A DNA stretch of 64,000 bases, taken from assembly GCF_900100315.1 (NCBI RefSeq), contig NZ_FNFF01000002.1:1-64000 (forward strand). The letters are read 5' to 3'. Under the pieces are notes generated by a model. That model had not been told where the DNA came from, did no database searches, and saw only the letters and a program-made list of their open reading frames with translations. Made by a program: the position numbers and the translations under genes. The first letter of the stretch is position 1. Each line of letters begins with the position of its first letter. This document shows positions 55,656 to 64,000 of the stretch, piece by piece. The stretch is from Streptomyces indicus. Its GTDB lineage: Bacteria > Actinomycetota > Actinomycetes > Streptomycetales > Streptomycetaceae.

Positions 55656-56642
55656 TTATTCCCCGGCCTGCTCCGTGTCCGGCCGGATGTCGATCCGCCA
55701 GCCCGTCAGGCGCGCGGCGAGGCGGGCGTTCTGGCCCTCCTTGCCGATCGCGAGCGACAGCTGGTAGTCCGGCACCGTCACACGGGCCGAGCGGGCCGCG
55801 AGGTCCACGATCTCGACCTTGGAGACCCGCGCCGGCGAGAGCGCGTTGGCCACCATCTCGGCCGGGTCGTCGGACCAGTCCACGATGTCGATCTTCTCGC
55901 CGCCGAGCTCCGCCATGACATTGCGCACGCGGCCGCCCATCGGGCCGATGCAGGCGCCCTTGGCGTTGAGACCCGAACGGGTCGAGCGGACCGCGATCTT
56001 GGTGCGGTGGCCGGCCTCGCGGGCGATCGCGGAGATCTCGACGGAACCGTCGGCGATCTCCGGGACCTCGAGCGCGAAGAGCTTCTTCACGAGGTTCGGG
56101 TGCGTACGGGACAGGGTGACGGACGGGCCGCGGACGCCCTTGACCACGCGCACGACATACGAGCGCAGGCGCTGGCCGTGCGGGTACTGCTCGCCGGGCA
56201 CCTGCTCCTGCACCGGCAGGATGGCCTCCAGCTTGCCGATGTCGACCAGCACGTTCTTCGGGTCGCGGCCCTGCTGGACGACGCCCGTGACGATGTCGCC
56301 CTCGCGGCCGGCGTACTCGCCGAGCGTCGCGTCGTCCTCGGCGTCGCGCAGCCGCTGCAGGATGACCTGCTTCGCGGTGGTGGCGGCGATCCGGCCGAAG
56401 CCCGAGGGGGTGTCGTCGAACTCGCGGGCCTCCTGGCCCTCCTCGAGGTCCTCGGCGTCCTCCTTGGCCCACACCGTCACGTGGCCGGTGCTCCGGTCGA
56501 GCTCCACGCGCGCGCGCCGGCGGCTGCCTTCGGTGCGGTGGTAGGCGATCAGGAGGGCCGACTCGATCGCCTCGACGAGGAGGTCGAAGGAGATCTCCTT
56601 CTCCCGGACCAGACCCCGCAGGGCACTCATGTCGATGTCCAC
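55656..56642 (-). CDS. nusA: Transcription termination/antitermination factor NusA
   Basis: NusA binds RNA polymerase and nascent RNA and controls pausing, termination and rRNA antitermination. The 328-residue protein, typical of actinobacteria, has the N-terminal polymerase-binding domain (about 1-110), an S1 domain (about 113-180) and two KH domains ([27 protein letters not shown]), ending [13 protein letters not shown]. It lacks the C-terminal acidic repeats of E. coli NusA. The GTG start at 56642 has AAGGAGG inside the end of rimP, two bases after the stop, so nusA is coupled to rimP. Confidence 0.97.
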   Translation of the reverse strand: MDIDMSALRGLVREKEISFDLLVEAIESALLIAYHRTEGSRRRARVELDRSTGHVTVWAKEDAEDLEEGQEAREFDDTPSGFGRIAATTAKQVILQRLRDAEDDATLGEYAGREGDIVTGVVQQGRDPKNVLVDIGKLEAILPVQEQVPGEQYPHGQRLRSYVVRVVKGVRGPSVTLSRTHPNLVKKLFALEVPEIADGSVEISAIAREAGHRTKIAVRSTRSGLNAKGACIGPMGGRVRNVMAELGGEKIDIVDWSDDPAEMVANALSPARVSKVEIVDLAARSARVTVPDYQLSLAIGKEGQNARLAARLTGWRIDIRPDTEQAGE

Positions 56643-56644
56643 GG

Positions 56645-57160
56645 CTACGCCTCCTTCTCTGCGTCGTCGGCAGTGTTCTTGCGGTTGAACTCGATCTCCA
56701 CGCGCGCTTTGGCCACGGAGTCGAAAGCGATACGGCGGGCGGTGGGCTTGCGGCCCTTCACACCCGGAACTTCGAGGTCGAGGCCCTCGTCGTCGACCTT
56801 CAGGATGCGGGCGATCAGCTCGCCCGTCTTCCCGTCCTCGTTCAGCTGGAACTTCACCAGCCGGCCGACGGCCCGCACGTAGTGACGGTGCTCGGTGAGG
56901 GGGCGGTCGGCGCCCGGGGAGGTGACCTCCAGGACGTACTCGCCGTCGCCCATCGCGTCGGTCTCGTCCAGCTTCGCGGAGAGCTCACGGCTGAGCTCCG
57001 CGCACGTGTCCAGCTGGACGCCTTCGTCGGAGTCGACCACGACACGCAGCACACGACGCTTTCCGGCGGGAGTCACGGTGATCTCTTCGAGATCCAGGTC
57101 CTTGGCGCCGACGAGCGGTTCAAGCAGACCGCGCAGCCTCTCGCTCTGGGTGGTGCTCAT
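56645..57160 (-). CDS. rimP: Ribosome maturation factor RimP
   Basis: RimP helps 30S assembly. The 171-residue product has the family start [20 protein letters not shown] and the conserved [29 protein letters not shown], then [20 protein letters not shown]. Its C-terminus is longer and charged. The ATG at 57160 has GAGGAG upstream. It is the first gene of the rimP-nusA-ylxR-infB unit and diverges from the lipoprotein gene. Confidence 0.96.
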   Translation of the reverse strand: MSTTQSERLRGLLEPLVGAKDLDLEEITVTPAGKRRVLRVVVDSDEGVQLDTCAELSRELSAKLDETDAMGDGEYVLEVTSPGADRPLTEHRHYVRAVGRLVKFQLNEDGKTGELIARILKVDDEGLDLEVPGVKGRKPTARRIAFDSVAKARVEIEFNRKNTADDAEKEA

Positions 57161-57380
57161 CCGGGTGACTCCTCGGCCGCGTGTGCTGTTGTGGGTTTCT
57201 CGCGTGTCAGGTCAAAGGGTATCCGGTCCCGGGATGTGTTGCTGTCCACCGGGTGGCGGCATCCCCGCGGTCCGGGTGTCCCGCTTACGGGTTCGGGGCA
57301 CCCGCGCGCGTAGGGTGATCACCACCCGGCTGTTGACCGGGTCACCTTCCTGCCCCCCGACCGCCCCGAGGACGTCTGCC

Positions 57381-57908
57381 GTGCCGTACGACGAACCGAT
57401 CTCCCGGCCTGTCCGCGCCGGCGGGCCGCGCCGCCGGAGCCTGCTGGCCGGGGCCGTGACGGCCGCGGGCGCCGCGCTCCTCGCCGGCTGCTCCGACGAC
57501 GGCGCGGACTCCGGCTCGTCCGGGGCCGCGGGCCGGCGCAGGACGGCCGCCCAGGTGCGGGCCGCCCTCGCCAAGGACAGCGCCGGACTGCTCGCCGAGT
57601 ACGAGGCCGCGATCGCCGCGCACCCGGCGCTCCTCGACCGGCTCGGGCCGCTGCGCGCCGAGGTGCTCGCGCACGTCGAGGCGCTCGGCGGCGCCCCCGC
57701 GGCGCAGCCGAGCCCCGCGCAGAGCGCGCCCGTGCAGACGCTGGGCGAGAAGGTGACGCTGCGGCGGCTGGCCGAGGCCGAGCGCGCGCTCGCGGACAGC
57801 CGGCGCGGCACGCTGGCCGAGCTGCCGGGCGAGGACGCCCGGCTGCTCGCCTCGATCGCGGCGGCCGGCGACGTACACGCGTATCTGCTGAGTGAGGCGG
57901 CCCGATGA
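57381..57908 (+). CDS. Lipoprotein of unknown function, paired with a DUF4439 protein
   Basis: The 175-residue product has the signal GGPRRRSLLAGAVTAAGAALLAGC ending in the lipobox LAGC, so the mature protein would be lipid-anchored outside the cell. RRRSLLAG could also be read as a twin-arginine signal. The mature part is a long helical bundle (RTAAQVRAALAKDSAGLLAEY and AEVLAHVEALGG). GTG 57381 is chosen, with GAGGA upstream. It overlaps the DUF4439 gene by ATGA, and both helical proteins may act as one unit. The promoter region with the divergent rimP contains the palindrome GGTGATCACC (57314-57323). Confidence 0.85.
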   Translation: MPYDEPISRPVRAGGPRRRSLLAGAVTAAGAALLAGCSDDGADSGSSGAAGRRRTAAQVRAALAKDSAGLLAEYEAAIAAHPALLDRLGPLRAEVLAHVEALGGAPAAQPSPAQSAPVQTLGEKVTLRRLAEAERALADSRRGTLAELPGEDARLLASIAAAGDVHAYLLSEAAR

Positions 57909-58369
57909 GCGACAACGGCACGGCCGAGACGGCCGCGTACCAGGCGGCGCTGCGCGCCGAGCACGCGGCCGTCTACGGGTACGGGGTGGTCGGCGGGCGG
58001 ATCCGTGAGGGCCGGCGCGAGGAGGCGCGGTCCGCGTACGACGCGCACCGCGCCCGGCGCGACGTGTTGCAGCGCACGCTGCGCGATCTGGGCGCGGTGC
58101 CGGAGCCGGCGGCGGCCGCCTATGCGCTGCCGTTCCCGGTGCCGGACTCCCCCGCCGCGGCGCGGCTCGCGGCCGAGCTGGAGGACAAGGTGGCCGGGGT
58201 GTACGCGGATGTCGTACGGGCCACGGAGGGCGAGCGCCGGCGGGCGGCGGCGGACGCGCTGCGCGAAGCGGCCGTCCGTGCGGTGCGCTGGCGGGGCGGC
58301 AGCGTAGCCTTCCCGGGGCTCGCGGAGCGGGCCACGACGCCGGCCGCTTCGGCCACGCCCTCCGCCTAG
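57905..58369 (+). CDS. DUF4439 ferritin-like helical protein
   Basis: The 154-residue product is a four-helix bundle of the DUF4439 group: AAYQAALRAEHAAVYGYGVVG is the family start, with E-H in helix 1, then RRDVLQRTLRDLGAVPEPAAAAYALP. Such proteins are ferritin-like, but I cannot see a full di-iron ligand set. No signal peptide is present. The ATG at 57905 overlaps the lipoprotein stop. Function is unknown. Confidence 0.86.
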   Translation: MSDNGTAETAAYQAALRAEHAAVYGYGVVGGRIREGRREEARSAYDAHRARRDVLQRTLRDLGAVPEPAAAAYALPFPVPDSPAAARLAAELEDKVAGVYADVVRATEGERRRAAADALREAAVRAVRWRGGSVAFPGLAERATTPAASATPSA

Positions 58370-58459
58370 CGCCGGTTGGTGTGCCCGCGTCACGCGGTTA
58401 CGGTGTGGGGTCGGCACCACGGCGTTACGTTTCACCGTTCTGAAGGGAATCTCTCGCGC

Positions 58460-59362
58460 ATGACCATCGAACCGCCGCAGCGTCTGGTGACCGCGCTCGG
58501 CGAGGTGCGCGACGACGGGGCGTCGGCGTGGCTCGGCGAGGTCGGCACGCTCCTGGAGGAGGCGGCCGGGCGGCGCGGGGTCACGGTCGAGCGGGTGCAC
58601 CAGCCCGGTGGCCGCAGCAGTCTGGTCGCCCACGTCCGTACGGCCGAGGGGGTGCCCGCGGTCCTCAAACTGGCACCCGAGCGGTTCCGTCCGGAGGCGG
58701 AGCGGGCCGCGCTGACGCACTGGGGCGGCTTCGGAGCCGTACGCCTGCTGGATCCCGGGATCAACGACGGGGCGATGCTGCTGGAACGTCTGACGCCCGA
58801 GGTGTCGGTACGCACGCTGCCCGAGTCGAAAGCGCTCCTGGAAGCCGCCGGAACGCTCCGCCGTCTCTGGGTGGACCCGCCGGCCGGGCGCAACTGCGAG
58901 ACGGTCGCCGAGCGTACGGGGCGGCAGGCGGAGGCGATGAAGGCGACGCCCGCGGCCTTCCCGGACATCGCGCCGCTGGTGGACGCGGCGCTCGCGGCCC
59001 GCGACGAGCTGGTGGCCGCGCCGCCCGAACTCCGGCTGCTGCACGGCACGTTCCGACAGAGCAAGGTGCTCGCCGGTGAGCGGTCGCCGTGGCTGGCGGT
59101 CGGTCCCGACCCGGTGGTCGGCGAGTGCGCCTTCGATCTGGCGCGCCTGGTACGCGACCGCGTGGAGGACCTGATCGGCGCCCCCACGGGCCCGTCCACG
59201 ACCCGCCGCCGCGTGAAGCGCCTCGCCGAGTCCCTCGAAGTCGACCCCGTACGCCTGCGCGGCTGGACCCTGTTCCGCGCCGTGGAGTCGGGGGCACGGG
59301 CGCTGCGGGTGGGGCGCCCGCGGGACGCGGAGAATCTGCTGGAGTTCGCGGGCTGGTTGTAG
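58460..59362 (+). CDS. Aminoglycoside phosphotransferase-like protein with a lost catalytic site
   Basis: The 300-residue product is recognisable as an APH/hydroxyurea-kinase fold: VPAVLKLAPERF (ATP-site lysine about 70), HWGGFGAVRLLD, GAMLLERLTPE. The catalytic loop reads HGTFRQSKVL (195-204) in place of HGDLHxxNVL, so the catalytic Asp is Thr197 and Asn is Lys202. The metal-binding segment reads VGPDPVVGECAFDLA instead of IDPK..GDPAYDLA. A kinase reaction is therefore unlikely. AAGGGAA precedes ATG 58460. It probably binds a small molecule or protein; antibiotic resistance is not supported. Confidence 0.85.
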   Translation: MTIEPPQRLVTALGEVRDDGASAWLGEVGTLLEEAAGRRGVTVERVHQPGGRSSLVAHVRTAEGVPAVLKLAPERFRPEAERAALTHWGGFGAVRLLDPGINDGAMLLERLTPEVSVRTLPESKALLEAAGTLRRLWVDPPAGRNCETVAERTGRQAEAMKATPAAFPDIAPLVDAALAARDELVAAPPELRLLHGTFRQSKVLAGERSPWLAVGPDPVVGECAFDLARLVRDRVEDLIGAPTGPSTTRRRVKRLAESLEVDPVRLRGWTLFRAVESGARALRVGRPRDAENLLEFAGWL

Positions 59363-59444
59363 CAGCCTGCGGGGCCGGGCGTGCTGGTTGTGACGGGCAC
59401 CCCCACCGGCCGGCAGCCGCGCTCCGGGCGTGAGGGGACGGGGA

Positions 59445-59528
59445 GGGGTGCCGGTTACACGGGCGCTCCCCACCCGGACGCACACGCTCGCAGCCGTACG
59501 GCGCCATTGCCCGTGTAACCGGTACCCC
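59445..59528. repeat. Long inverted repeat (20-bp arms) after the APH-like gene
   Basis: The arm GGGGTGCCGGTTACACGGGC (59445-59464) matches the reverse complement of 59509-59528 with one mismatch, separated by 44 bases. It could form a long hairpin, a terminator for the plus-strand gene or a paired protein-binding site. Confidence 0.8.
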
Positions 59529-59680
59529 GGACCGGCACCGACCCCAAACGAGACCGCACGCGGGGCGGACCACAGACCTGGGCACAGGCATGACCGGGAG
59601 CGCGCCGGACGCACCGCGGCGGGGCTCCGCGCCCGTGCACCCCGTACCGCAGCACCGCGCCCCGCCCCCGCCGTACACGC

Positions 59681-59716
59681 GAGAGCGCCCCAGCCCATGC
59701 AGGCCGGGGCGCTCTC
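59681..59716 (-). terminator. Terminator of proS
   Basis: GAGAGCGCCCC (59681-59691) and GGGGCGCTCTC (59706-59716) form a perfect 11-bp stem with a 14-base loop, 13 bases after the proS stop at 59730. Confidence 0.82.
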
Positions 59717-59729
59717 GGTGCGTGCAGGG

Positions 59730-61427
59730 TCAGGCCGTGAGGCGGGCGACTGCCTCCTCGACCGTGAGTTCCTCGCGTTCGCCCGTGCGGCGGTCCTTCA
59801 GTTCGACGATGCCGTCGGCCGCGCGGCGGCCCGCCACCAGGATCTTCGGGACGCCGATGAGCTCGGAGTCGGTGAACTTCACGCCGGGCGAGATGCCCGG
59901 GCGGTCGTCCACGAGGACGCGGACGCCCGCGGCGGCGAGCTTGTCCGAGACGTCCAGGGCCAGTTCGGTCTGGAGGGCCTTGCCCGCCGCGACCACGTGC
60001 ACGTCGGCCGGGGCGATCTCCGCGGGCCAGACCAGGCCCTGCTCGTCGGCGTGCTGCTCGGCGAGTGCGGCGACGGCGCGCGAGACGCCGATGCCGTACG
60101 AACCCATGGTCACGCGGACCGGCTTGCCGTTCTGGCCGAGGACGTCGAGCTGGAAGGCGTCGGCGTACTTGCGGCCGAGCTGGAAGATGTGGCCGATCTC
60201 GATGGCGCGGTCCAGCTTGAGGCCGGTACCGCAGGAGGGGCAGGGGTCGCCCTCGACGACGACCACGACGTCCACGTACGCGGAGACCTCGAAGTCACGG
60301 CCCGCGACCACGTTCTTCGCGTGCTTGCCCTCCTTGTTGGCGCCCGTGATCCACGAGGTGCCGGGGGCGATGCGCGGGTCGGCGAGGTACGTGACCTTCT
60401 CCAGGCCCTGCGGGCCCACGTAGCCCCGTACGAGATCCTCGCGGCCCTCGAAGTCCTCGGCCGTCACCAGCTCCACCTCGGACGGGGCGAAGTGCGCCTC
60501 GACCTTGTCCATGTCGACCTCGCGGTCGCCGGGGACGCCGATGGCGAAGATCTCGCCGTCGACCTTCACGAGGAGGTTCTTGAGGGTGGCGGAGGCCGGC
60601 ACGTCCAGGTGCGCGGCCAGCGTCTCGATGGTCGGGGTGTCCGGGGTGTCCAGTTCCTCGACGGCCGGGACGTCCGCGGAGTCCACCGGCTTCAGGGCGT
60701 ACGTGATCGCCTCGGTGTTGGCCGCGTAGTCGCAGTTCGGGCAGTCCGCGAAGGTGTCCTCGCCGGCCGCGGCCGGGGCGAGGAACTCCTCGGACTTCGA
60801 GCCGCCCATGGCGCCGGCGGTCGCGGCGCAGATGCGGTAGTCGAGGCCGAGGCGCTCGAAGATCCGCTGGTAGGCGGCGCGGTGCAGCGCGTAGGACTCG
60901 GCGAGGCCCTCGTCGGCGGTGTCGAAGCTGTACGAGTCCTTCATCAGGAACTCGCGGCCGCGCAGGATGCCGGCGCGGGGACGGGCCTCGTCGCGGTACT
61001 TCGACTGGATCTGGTACAGGATCACCGGCAGGTCCTTGTAGGACGAGCACTGGTCCTTGACCAGGAGCGTGAAGATCTCCTCGTGGGTCGGGCCGAGGAG
61101 GTAGTCGCCGCCCTTGCGGTCGTTGAGGCGGAACAGCTCGGCGCCGTACTCCTCCCAGCGGCCGGTGGCCTCGTAGGGCTCCTTGGGGAGGAGGGCGGGC
61201 AGAGTGACCTCCTGGGCGCCGATGGCGTCCATCTCCTCGCGGACCACGCGCTCGACGTTGGCGAGCACCTTCTTGCCTAGGGGCAGCCAGGACCAGATGC
61301 CGGCGGCGGTACGGCGGACGTAACCGGCGCGCACGAGCAGCTTGTGGCTGAGGACCTCGGCGTCCGCCGGGTCGTCGCGCAGTGTCTTGACCATCAACTT
61401 CGACATGCGCTGGACCTGGGCTGCCAT
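59730..61427 (-). CDS. proS: Prolyl-tRNA synthetase, bacterial type
   Basis: ProRS charges tRNA-Pro. The 565-residue protein is the long bacterial form with a class II core: motif 2 region [23 protein letters not shown], motif 3 [17 protein letters not shown], and between them the editing domain (about 224-408) with [14 protein letters not shown]. The C-terminal anticodon-binding domain starts near 465 (DVHVVAAGK). The ATG at 61427 has AGGAG upstream. The two GNAT genes upstream run in the same direction. Confidence 0.97.
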   Translation of the reverse strand: MAAQVQRMSKLMVKTLRDDPADAEVLSHKLLVRAGYVRRTAAGIWSWLPLGKKVLANVERVVREEMDAIGAQEVTLPALLPKEPYEATGRWEEYGAELFRLNDRKGGDYLLGPTHEEIFTLLVKDQCSSYKDLPVILYQIQSKYRDEARPRAGILRGREFLMKDSYSFDTADEGLAESYALHRAAYQRIFERLGLDYRICAATAGAMGGSKSEEFLAPAAAGEDTFADCPNCDYAANTEAITYALKPVDSADVPAVEELDTPDTPTIETLAAHLDVPASATLKNLLVKVDGEIFAIGVPGDREVDMDKVEAHFAPSEVELVTAEDFEGREDLVRGYVGPQGLEKVTYLADPRIAPGTSWITGANKEGKHAKNVVAGRDFEVSAYVDVVVVVEGDPCPSCGTGLKLDRAIEIGHIFQLGRKYADAFQLDVLGQNGKPVRVTMGSYGIGVSRAVAALAEQHADEQGLVWPAEIAPADVHVVAAGKALQTELALDVSDKLAAAGVRVLVDDRPGISPGVKFTDSELIGVPKILVAGRRAADGIVELKDRRTGEREELTVEEAVARLTA

Positions 61428-61527
61428 GGTTCACTCCTGCGGGATGCATCACTGGGATGCCAAGGAGGTTAACCGGGTGCGGGGCCCCGGTGTTAATCGA
61501 TTGCCCCGAGCCCGCGGAGCCGTTTCC

Positions 61528-61573
61528 GTACGGGCGGGCCCGGCTCAGGCGTACGGGCGGGCCCGGCTCAGGC
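61528..61573 (-). repeat. 23-bp tandem duplication at the 3' end of a GNAT gene
   Basis: Two identical 23-base units occupy 61528-61550 and 61551-61573. The second includes the stop codon (61568-61570) and adjoining bases of the acetyltransferase gene, so the stop is duplicated downstream. Confidence 0.85.
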
Positions 61574-62113
61574 GGACGGGCGCCGCAGCGGCAGCGGGGC
61601 GCCCATCACCGCGTACGGCTTCGGGGCGCTCGGGAACAGGACCTGGCGGGCCAGGTCCTGGTAGCCGAGGGACCGGTAGAGGCCGCGCGCCGGGCTCTCC
61701 CAGTCGATGGCCGAGAGGATCGAGCGGGGCTCGGCCGCGGAGTCGGTGATGGTGGTGATCAGGGTGCGGCCGATGCCCCGGTTCTGGTACGCGGGTTCGA
61801 CGTGCAGCTCGGTGATCACGAAGGAGTCGTCCAGCCAGAAGTCCAGCTCGCGGCTGCGCAGATACGGCTCCACGACCGTGGACCACCAGTGGGCGCGGTC
61901 GTTGGGCATGCCGTAGACGAAGCCGACCAGACGGCCGTCGGGGGTGGTCGCGCCGAGGGCGCGGGCGCCGGGGTGGCCGAGGTGGCGGAGCACGATCTGG
62001 CGGCGCACCGCGATCTCGTCGTCGCTCAGCCCGAACGCACGGGCCTGCACGGCCAGCGCCTCGTCGACCCGCAGGGCGAGGTCGAGCGCCCCGATCACGA
62101 CGTCGTCAGTCAT
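61568..62113 (-). CDS. GNAT family N-acetyltransferase
   Basis: The 181-residue product has the acetyl-CoA motif ELHVEPAYQNRGIGRTLI, with the Q/R-x-x-G-x-G/A signature NRGIG, and a preceding strand LDDSFVITELHV. The C-terminal motif B reads SPARGLYRSLGYQDL, with the conserved tyrosine. The substrate is unknown. It is the first of two GNAT proteins between proS and ispG and begins with ATG 62113. Confidence 0.9.
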   Translation of the reverse strand: MTDDVVIGALDLALRVDEALAVQARAFGLSDDEIAVRRQIVLRHLGHPGARALGATTPDGRLVGFVYGMPNDRAHWWSTVVEPYLRSRELDFWLDDSFVITELHVEPAYQNRGIGRTLITTITDSAAEPRSILSAIDWESPARGLYRSLGYQDLARQVLFPSAPKPYAVMGAPLPLRRPSA

Positions 62114-62141
62114 GCGGGAACCCTAACGCCCGGTACGGCGG

Positions 62142-62987
62142 TCAGAACAGCACGCTCATGAAGGCGCCGACTTCCTCGAAGCCGACCCTGCGGTACGCGG
62201 CGCGTGCGGGGGTGTTGTAGTCGTTGACGTACAGGCTGACGACGGGGGCGACGTCGGCGAGCGCATAGCGCAGGACGGCCGCCATGCCCGTGACCGACAG
62301 GCCCTGGCCGCGGTACGCGGGGTCGACCCAGACGCCCTGGATCTGGCAGGCGGTGGGGGTGGCGGCGCCGATCTCGGCCTTGAAGACGACCTTGCCGTCC
62401 TCGATACGGGCGAACGAGCGTCCCGCGCCGACGAGTTCGGCCACCCGCGCCTGGTAGAGGAGGCCGCCGTCGCCGGCGAGCGGGGAGACCCCGACCTCCT
62501 CGGTGAACATGGCCACGCACGCCGGCATGATCACGTCCATCTCGTCCTTGCGGATCCGGCGGACGTACGGGTCGGGCGTGACGGTGTCGGGCATCCGGTC
62601 CGTGACCATCAGGGGCTGGTGGGCGCGGACTTCGCGGGCGGGACCCCAATTCGGTTCGAGCAGCTTCCACAGCAGGGCGGTGGGCTCGGCCGGGCCGACG
62701 ATCGAGGAGCAGCGGCGGCCGGCCCGGCGGGCGCGGTCGGCGAAGGCGCGTACGGCATCGGGGCCGGCGCAGATGGGGACGAGGTTGGCGCCCGCGTAGC
62801 ACAGCGACTTCAGGGCCCCGTCCTCGTACCAGCCCCACATCTCGCCGCCGAGGCGCCACGGGTCGAGCCCCGCCACCTGGACCCTGCTGGTCACGAAGGC
62901 GTTGTGCACGGGCTCGCGCTCCAGGACCTCGAGGGCGGCGTCGAGATCGCCGGGCTCGAGCACCCTGGTGGTCGTCTGGGTCAACAC
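62142..62987 (-). CDS. DUF4081-GNAT acetyltransferase
   Basis: The 281-residue product joins an N-terminal DUF4081 region (about 1-115, with DPWRLGGEMWGWYEDGAL) and a GNAT domain with QIQGVWVDPAYRGQGLSVTG and the ending NDYNTPARAAYRRVGFEEVG. This two-part protein is conserved next to ispG in actinobacteria, but its substrate is not known. GTG 62987 is chosen, with GAAGG upstream. The gap to the GNAT gene downstream is 28 bases. Confidence 0.9.
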   Translation of the reverse strand: MLTQTTTRVLEPGDLDAALEVLEREPVHNAFVTSRVQVAGLDPWRLGGEMWGWYEDGALKSLCYAGANLVPICAGPDAVRAFADRARRAGRRCSSIVGPAEPTALLWKLLEPNWGPAREVRAHQPLMVTDRMPDTVTPDPYVRRIRKDEMDVIMPACVAMFTEEVGVSPLAGDGGLLYQARVAELVGAGRSFARIEDGKVVFKAEIGAATPTACQIQGVWVDPAYRGQGLSVTGMAAVLRYALADVAPVVSLYVNDYNTPARAAYRRVGFEEVGAFMSVLF

Positions 62988-63122
62988 GGGTCGGGGGCCT
63001 TCGCGGTACGGGTTGCGGGTCTTGGCACTGTACCTGCCGCTGTTGTGCGCCGCCCCTCGTCAGCGGGTGCGCTCATCGGTCCTGGGGCGGTACCGGGGGC
63101 GGTCTGCGGCGGTCAGGGCTGG

Positions 63123-63172
63123 AGGGTGCGCCTTCCGCGCACCCACGAGGGTGCGCCTTCCGCGTACCCACG
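63123..63172 (-). repeat. Tandem pair of 25-bp hairpin-forming units downstream of ispG
   Basis: Units 63123-63147 and 63148-63172 differ at one base. Each contains GGGTGCGC, CTTCC, then GCGCACCC (GCGTACCC in the second), so each folds into an 8-bp hairpin with a five-base loop. They lie just beyond the ispG terminator. Confidence 0.8.
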
Positions 63173-63177
63173 GAACA

Positions 63178-63216
63178 CACCGTGCCCCGCCCGGGCGGGC
63201 CGGGCGGGGCACGGTG
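63178..63216 (-). terminator. Terminator of ispG
   Basis: CACCGTGCCCCGCCCG (63178-63193) pairs perfectly with 63201-63216 over 16 bp, with a seven-base loop, 18 bases after the ispG stop. Confidence 0.85.
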
Positions 63217-63234
63217 AAGCGCAGGGGTGGCGGG

Positions 63235-64000
63235 TCAGCCGGCGACCGAGACCGACGGCTCGCCCGACATCACGCCGTCCTTCTCCATCTGCTCGGCGAT
63301 CTTCAGCGCCTCTTCGATCAGGGTCTCGACGATCTTCGACTCCGGGACGGTCTTGATGACCTCGCCCTTGACGAAGATCTGGCCCTTGCCGTTGCCGGAG
63401 GCGACGCCGAGGTCGGCCTCGCGGGCCTCGCCCGGACCGTTGACGACGCAGCCCATGACGGCGACGCGGAGCGGGACCTCCATGCCTTCGAGGCCGGCGG
63501 TCACCTCGTCGGCCAGCTTGTAGACGTCGACCTGGGCGCGGCCGCAGGACGGGCAGGAGACGATCTCCAGGCGGCGCTGGCGCAGGTTGAGCGACTCCAG
63601 GATCTGGATGCCGACCTTGACCTCCTCGGCCGGGGGCGCGCTCAGCGAGACGCGGATGGTGTCGCCGATGCCCTCCGACAGGAGCGCGCCGAAGGCGACG
63701 GCCGACTTGATGGTGCCCTGGAAGGCGGGGCCCGCCTCGGTGACGCCGAGGTGCAGCGGGTAGTCGCACTGGGCGGCGAGCTGGCGGTAGGCGTTGACCA
63801 TCACGACCGGGTCGTTGTGCTTCACCGAGATCTTGATGTCGCGGAAGCCGTGCTCCTCGAAGAGGGAGGCCTCCCACAGGGCCGACTCGACCAGCGCCTC
63901 GGGCGTGGCCTTGCCGTACTTCTTCAGGAGGCGGGCGTCGAGCGAACCGGCGTTGACCCCGATGCGGATCGGGGTGCCGTGGTCCTTCGCCGCCTGGGCG
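63235..64000 (-). CDS. ispG: 4-hydroxy-3-methylbut-2-enyl diphosphate synthase (IspG), 5' end cut off
   Basis: IspG is the iron-sulphur enzyme of the methylerythritol phosphate pathway to isoprenoids. The window contains the C-terminal 254 or so residues; the frame is open at the right edge. Family marks are [11 protein letters not shown] near the start, [42 protein letters not shown], and the [4Fe-4S] ligands [14 protein letters not shown] and [11 protein letters not shown]. It ends with a strong terminator. Without the N-terminus the full length cannot be judged. Confidence 0.95.
   Translation of the reverse strand, partial: AQAAKDHGTPIRIGVNAGSLDARLLKKYGKATPEALVESALWEASLFEEHGFRDIKISVKHNDPVVMVNAYRQLAAQCDYPLHLGVTEAGPAFQGTIKSAVAFGALLSEGIGDTIRVSLSAPPAEEVKVGIQILESLNLRQRRLEIVSCPSCGRAQVDVYKLADEVTAGLEGMEVPLRVAVMGCVVNGPGEAREADLGVASGNGKGQIFVKGEVIKTVPESKIVETLIEEALKIAEQMEKDGVMSGEPSVSVAG

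Larger units (their letters stand above)
59363..59729. other. Convergent intergenic region with two inverted repeats
   Basis: About 370 bases between the APH-like gene and proS. It contains the long inverted repeat at 59445-59528 and the proS terminator at 59681-59716. Short open frames overlap the repeats and are not credible. Confidence 0.6.

Noticed and set aside
58460..59362. Antibiotic-resistance phosphotransferase
   Set aside because: Catalytic Asp and Asn are replaced, so an active resistance enzyme is not supported.
59430..61280. 616-residue plus-strand open frame opposite proS
   Set aside because: Antisense of a certain gene, running through the terminator and inverted repeat.

Overview
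This 64 kb window is chromosomal DNA of a high-GC actinomycete, almost certainly a Streptomyces. Supporting points are the very high G+C with G/C-rich third codon positions, frequent GTG/TTG starts behind GGAGG-type ribosome binding sites, a conserved core gene order (dapA, dapB, pnp, rpsO, an ESX locus, ribF, truB, rbfA, infB, nusA, rimP, proS, ispG), and actinomycete families such as DUF397, DUF4439 and DUF4081-GNAT. No rRNA, tRNA, insertion sequence, phage gene or CRISPR array was seen.

Layout. (1) 1-7.5 kb: lysine/diaminopimelate and RNA-metabolism genes on the minus strand: partial dapA, a small membrane protein, dapB with a coupled 148-residue protein, an M16 peptidase, pnp and rpsO. 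A PH-like membrane protein gene runs the other way. (2) 7.7-32.5 kb: a complete type VII (ESX-like) secretion locus: eccD, eccC, eccE, eccB, two mycosins, a WXG100 pair, two larger WXG-like proteins, a beta-propeller membrane protein and an EspI-like ParA/MinD ATPase. A probable cargo module lies between eccC and eccE: a helical partner, a 755-residue WXG-type candidate effector and a membrane-anchored small protein. (3) 32.8-38.9 kb: a five-gene peptide ABC importer with overlapping stop/start codons; its solute-binding protein is held by a C-terminal membrane helix. (4) 39.0-44.5 kb: a pseudokinase and two receptor-like Ser/Thr kinases with PQQ-type outer domains. (5) 44.7-57.2 kb, minus strand: ribF, a giant trypsin-like/NTPase fusion with degenerate active sites, then truB, rbfA, DUF503, infB, ylxR, nusA, rimP. 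(6) 57.4-59.4 kb: a lipoprotein, a DUF4439 protein and a degenerate aminoglycoside-phosphotransferase-like protein. (7) 59.7-64 kb: proS, two GNAT acetyltransferases and partial ispG.

How it works together. EccB, EccC, EccD and EccE would form the membrane channel. EccC would be the motor that recognises C-terminal YxxxD/E tags, and such tags are visible in EsxB and in three other candidate substrates here. The mycosins are membrane-anchored proteases on the outer face. The EspI-like ATPase and the PQQ protein probably modulate the system. The housekeeping blocks on both sides are translation and RNA genes, so the ESX locus sits stably in the core chromosome.

The leads I consider most worth pursuing are the ESX cargo module with its shared export tags, the double-degenerate protease-STAND protein, twin-arginine motifs inside two sensor kinases, the tandem repeat in a mycosin signal peptide, and a protein of unknown function translationally coupled to eccE.
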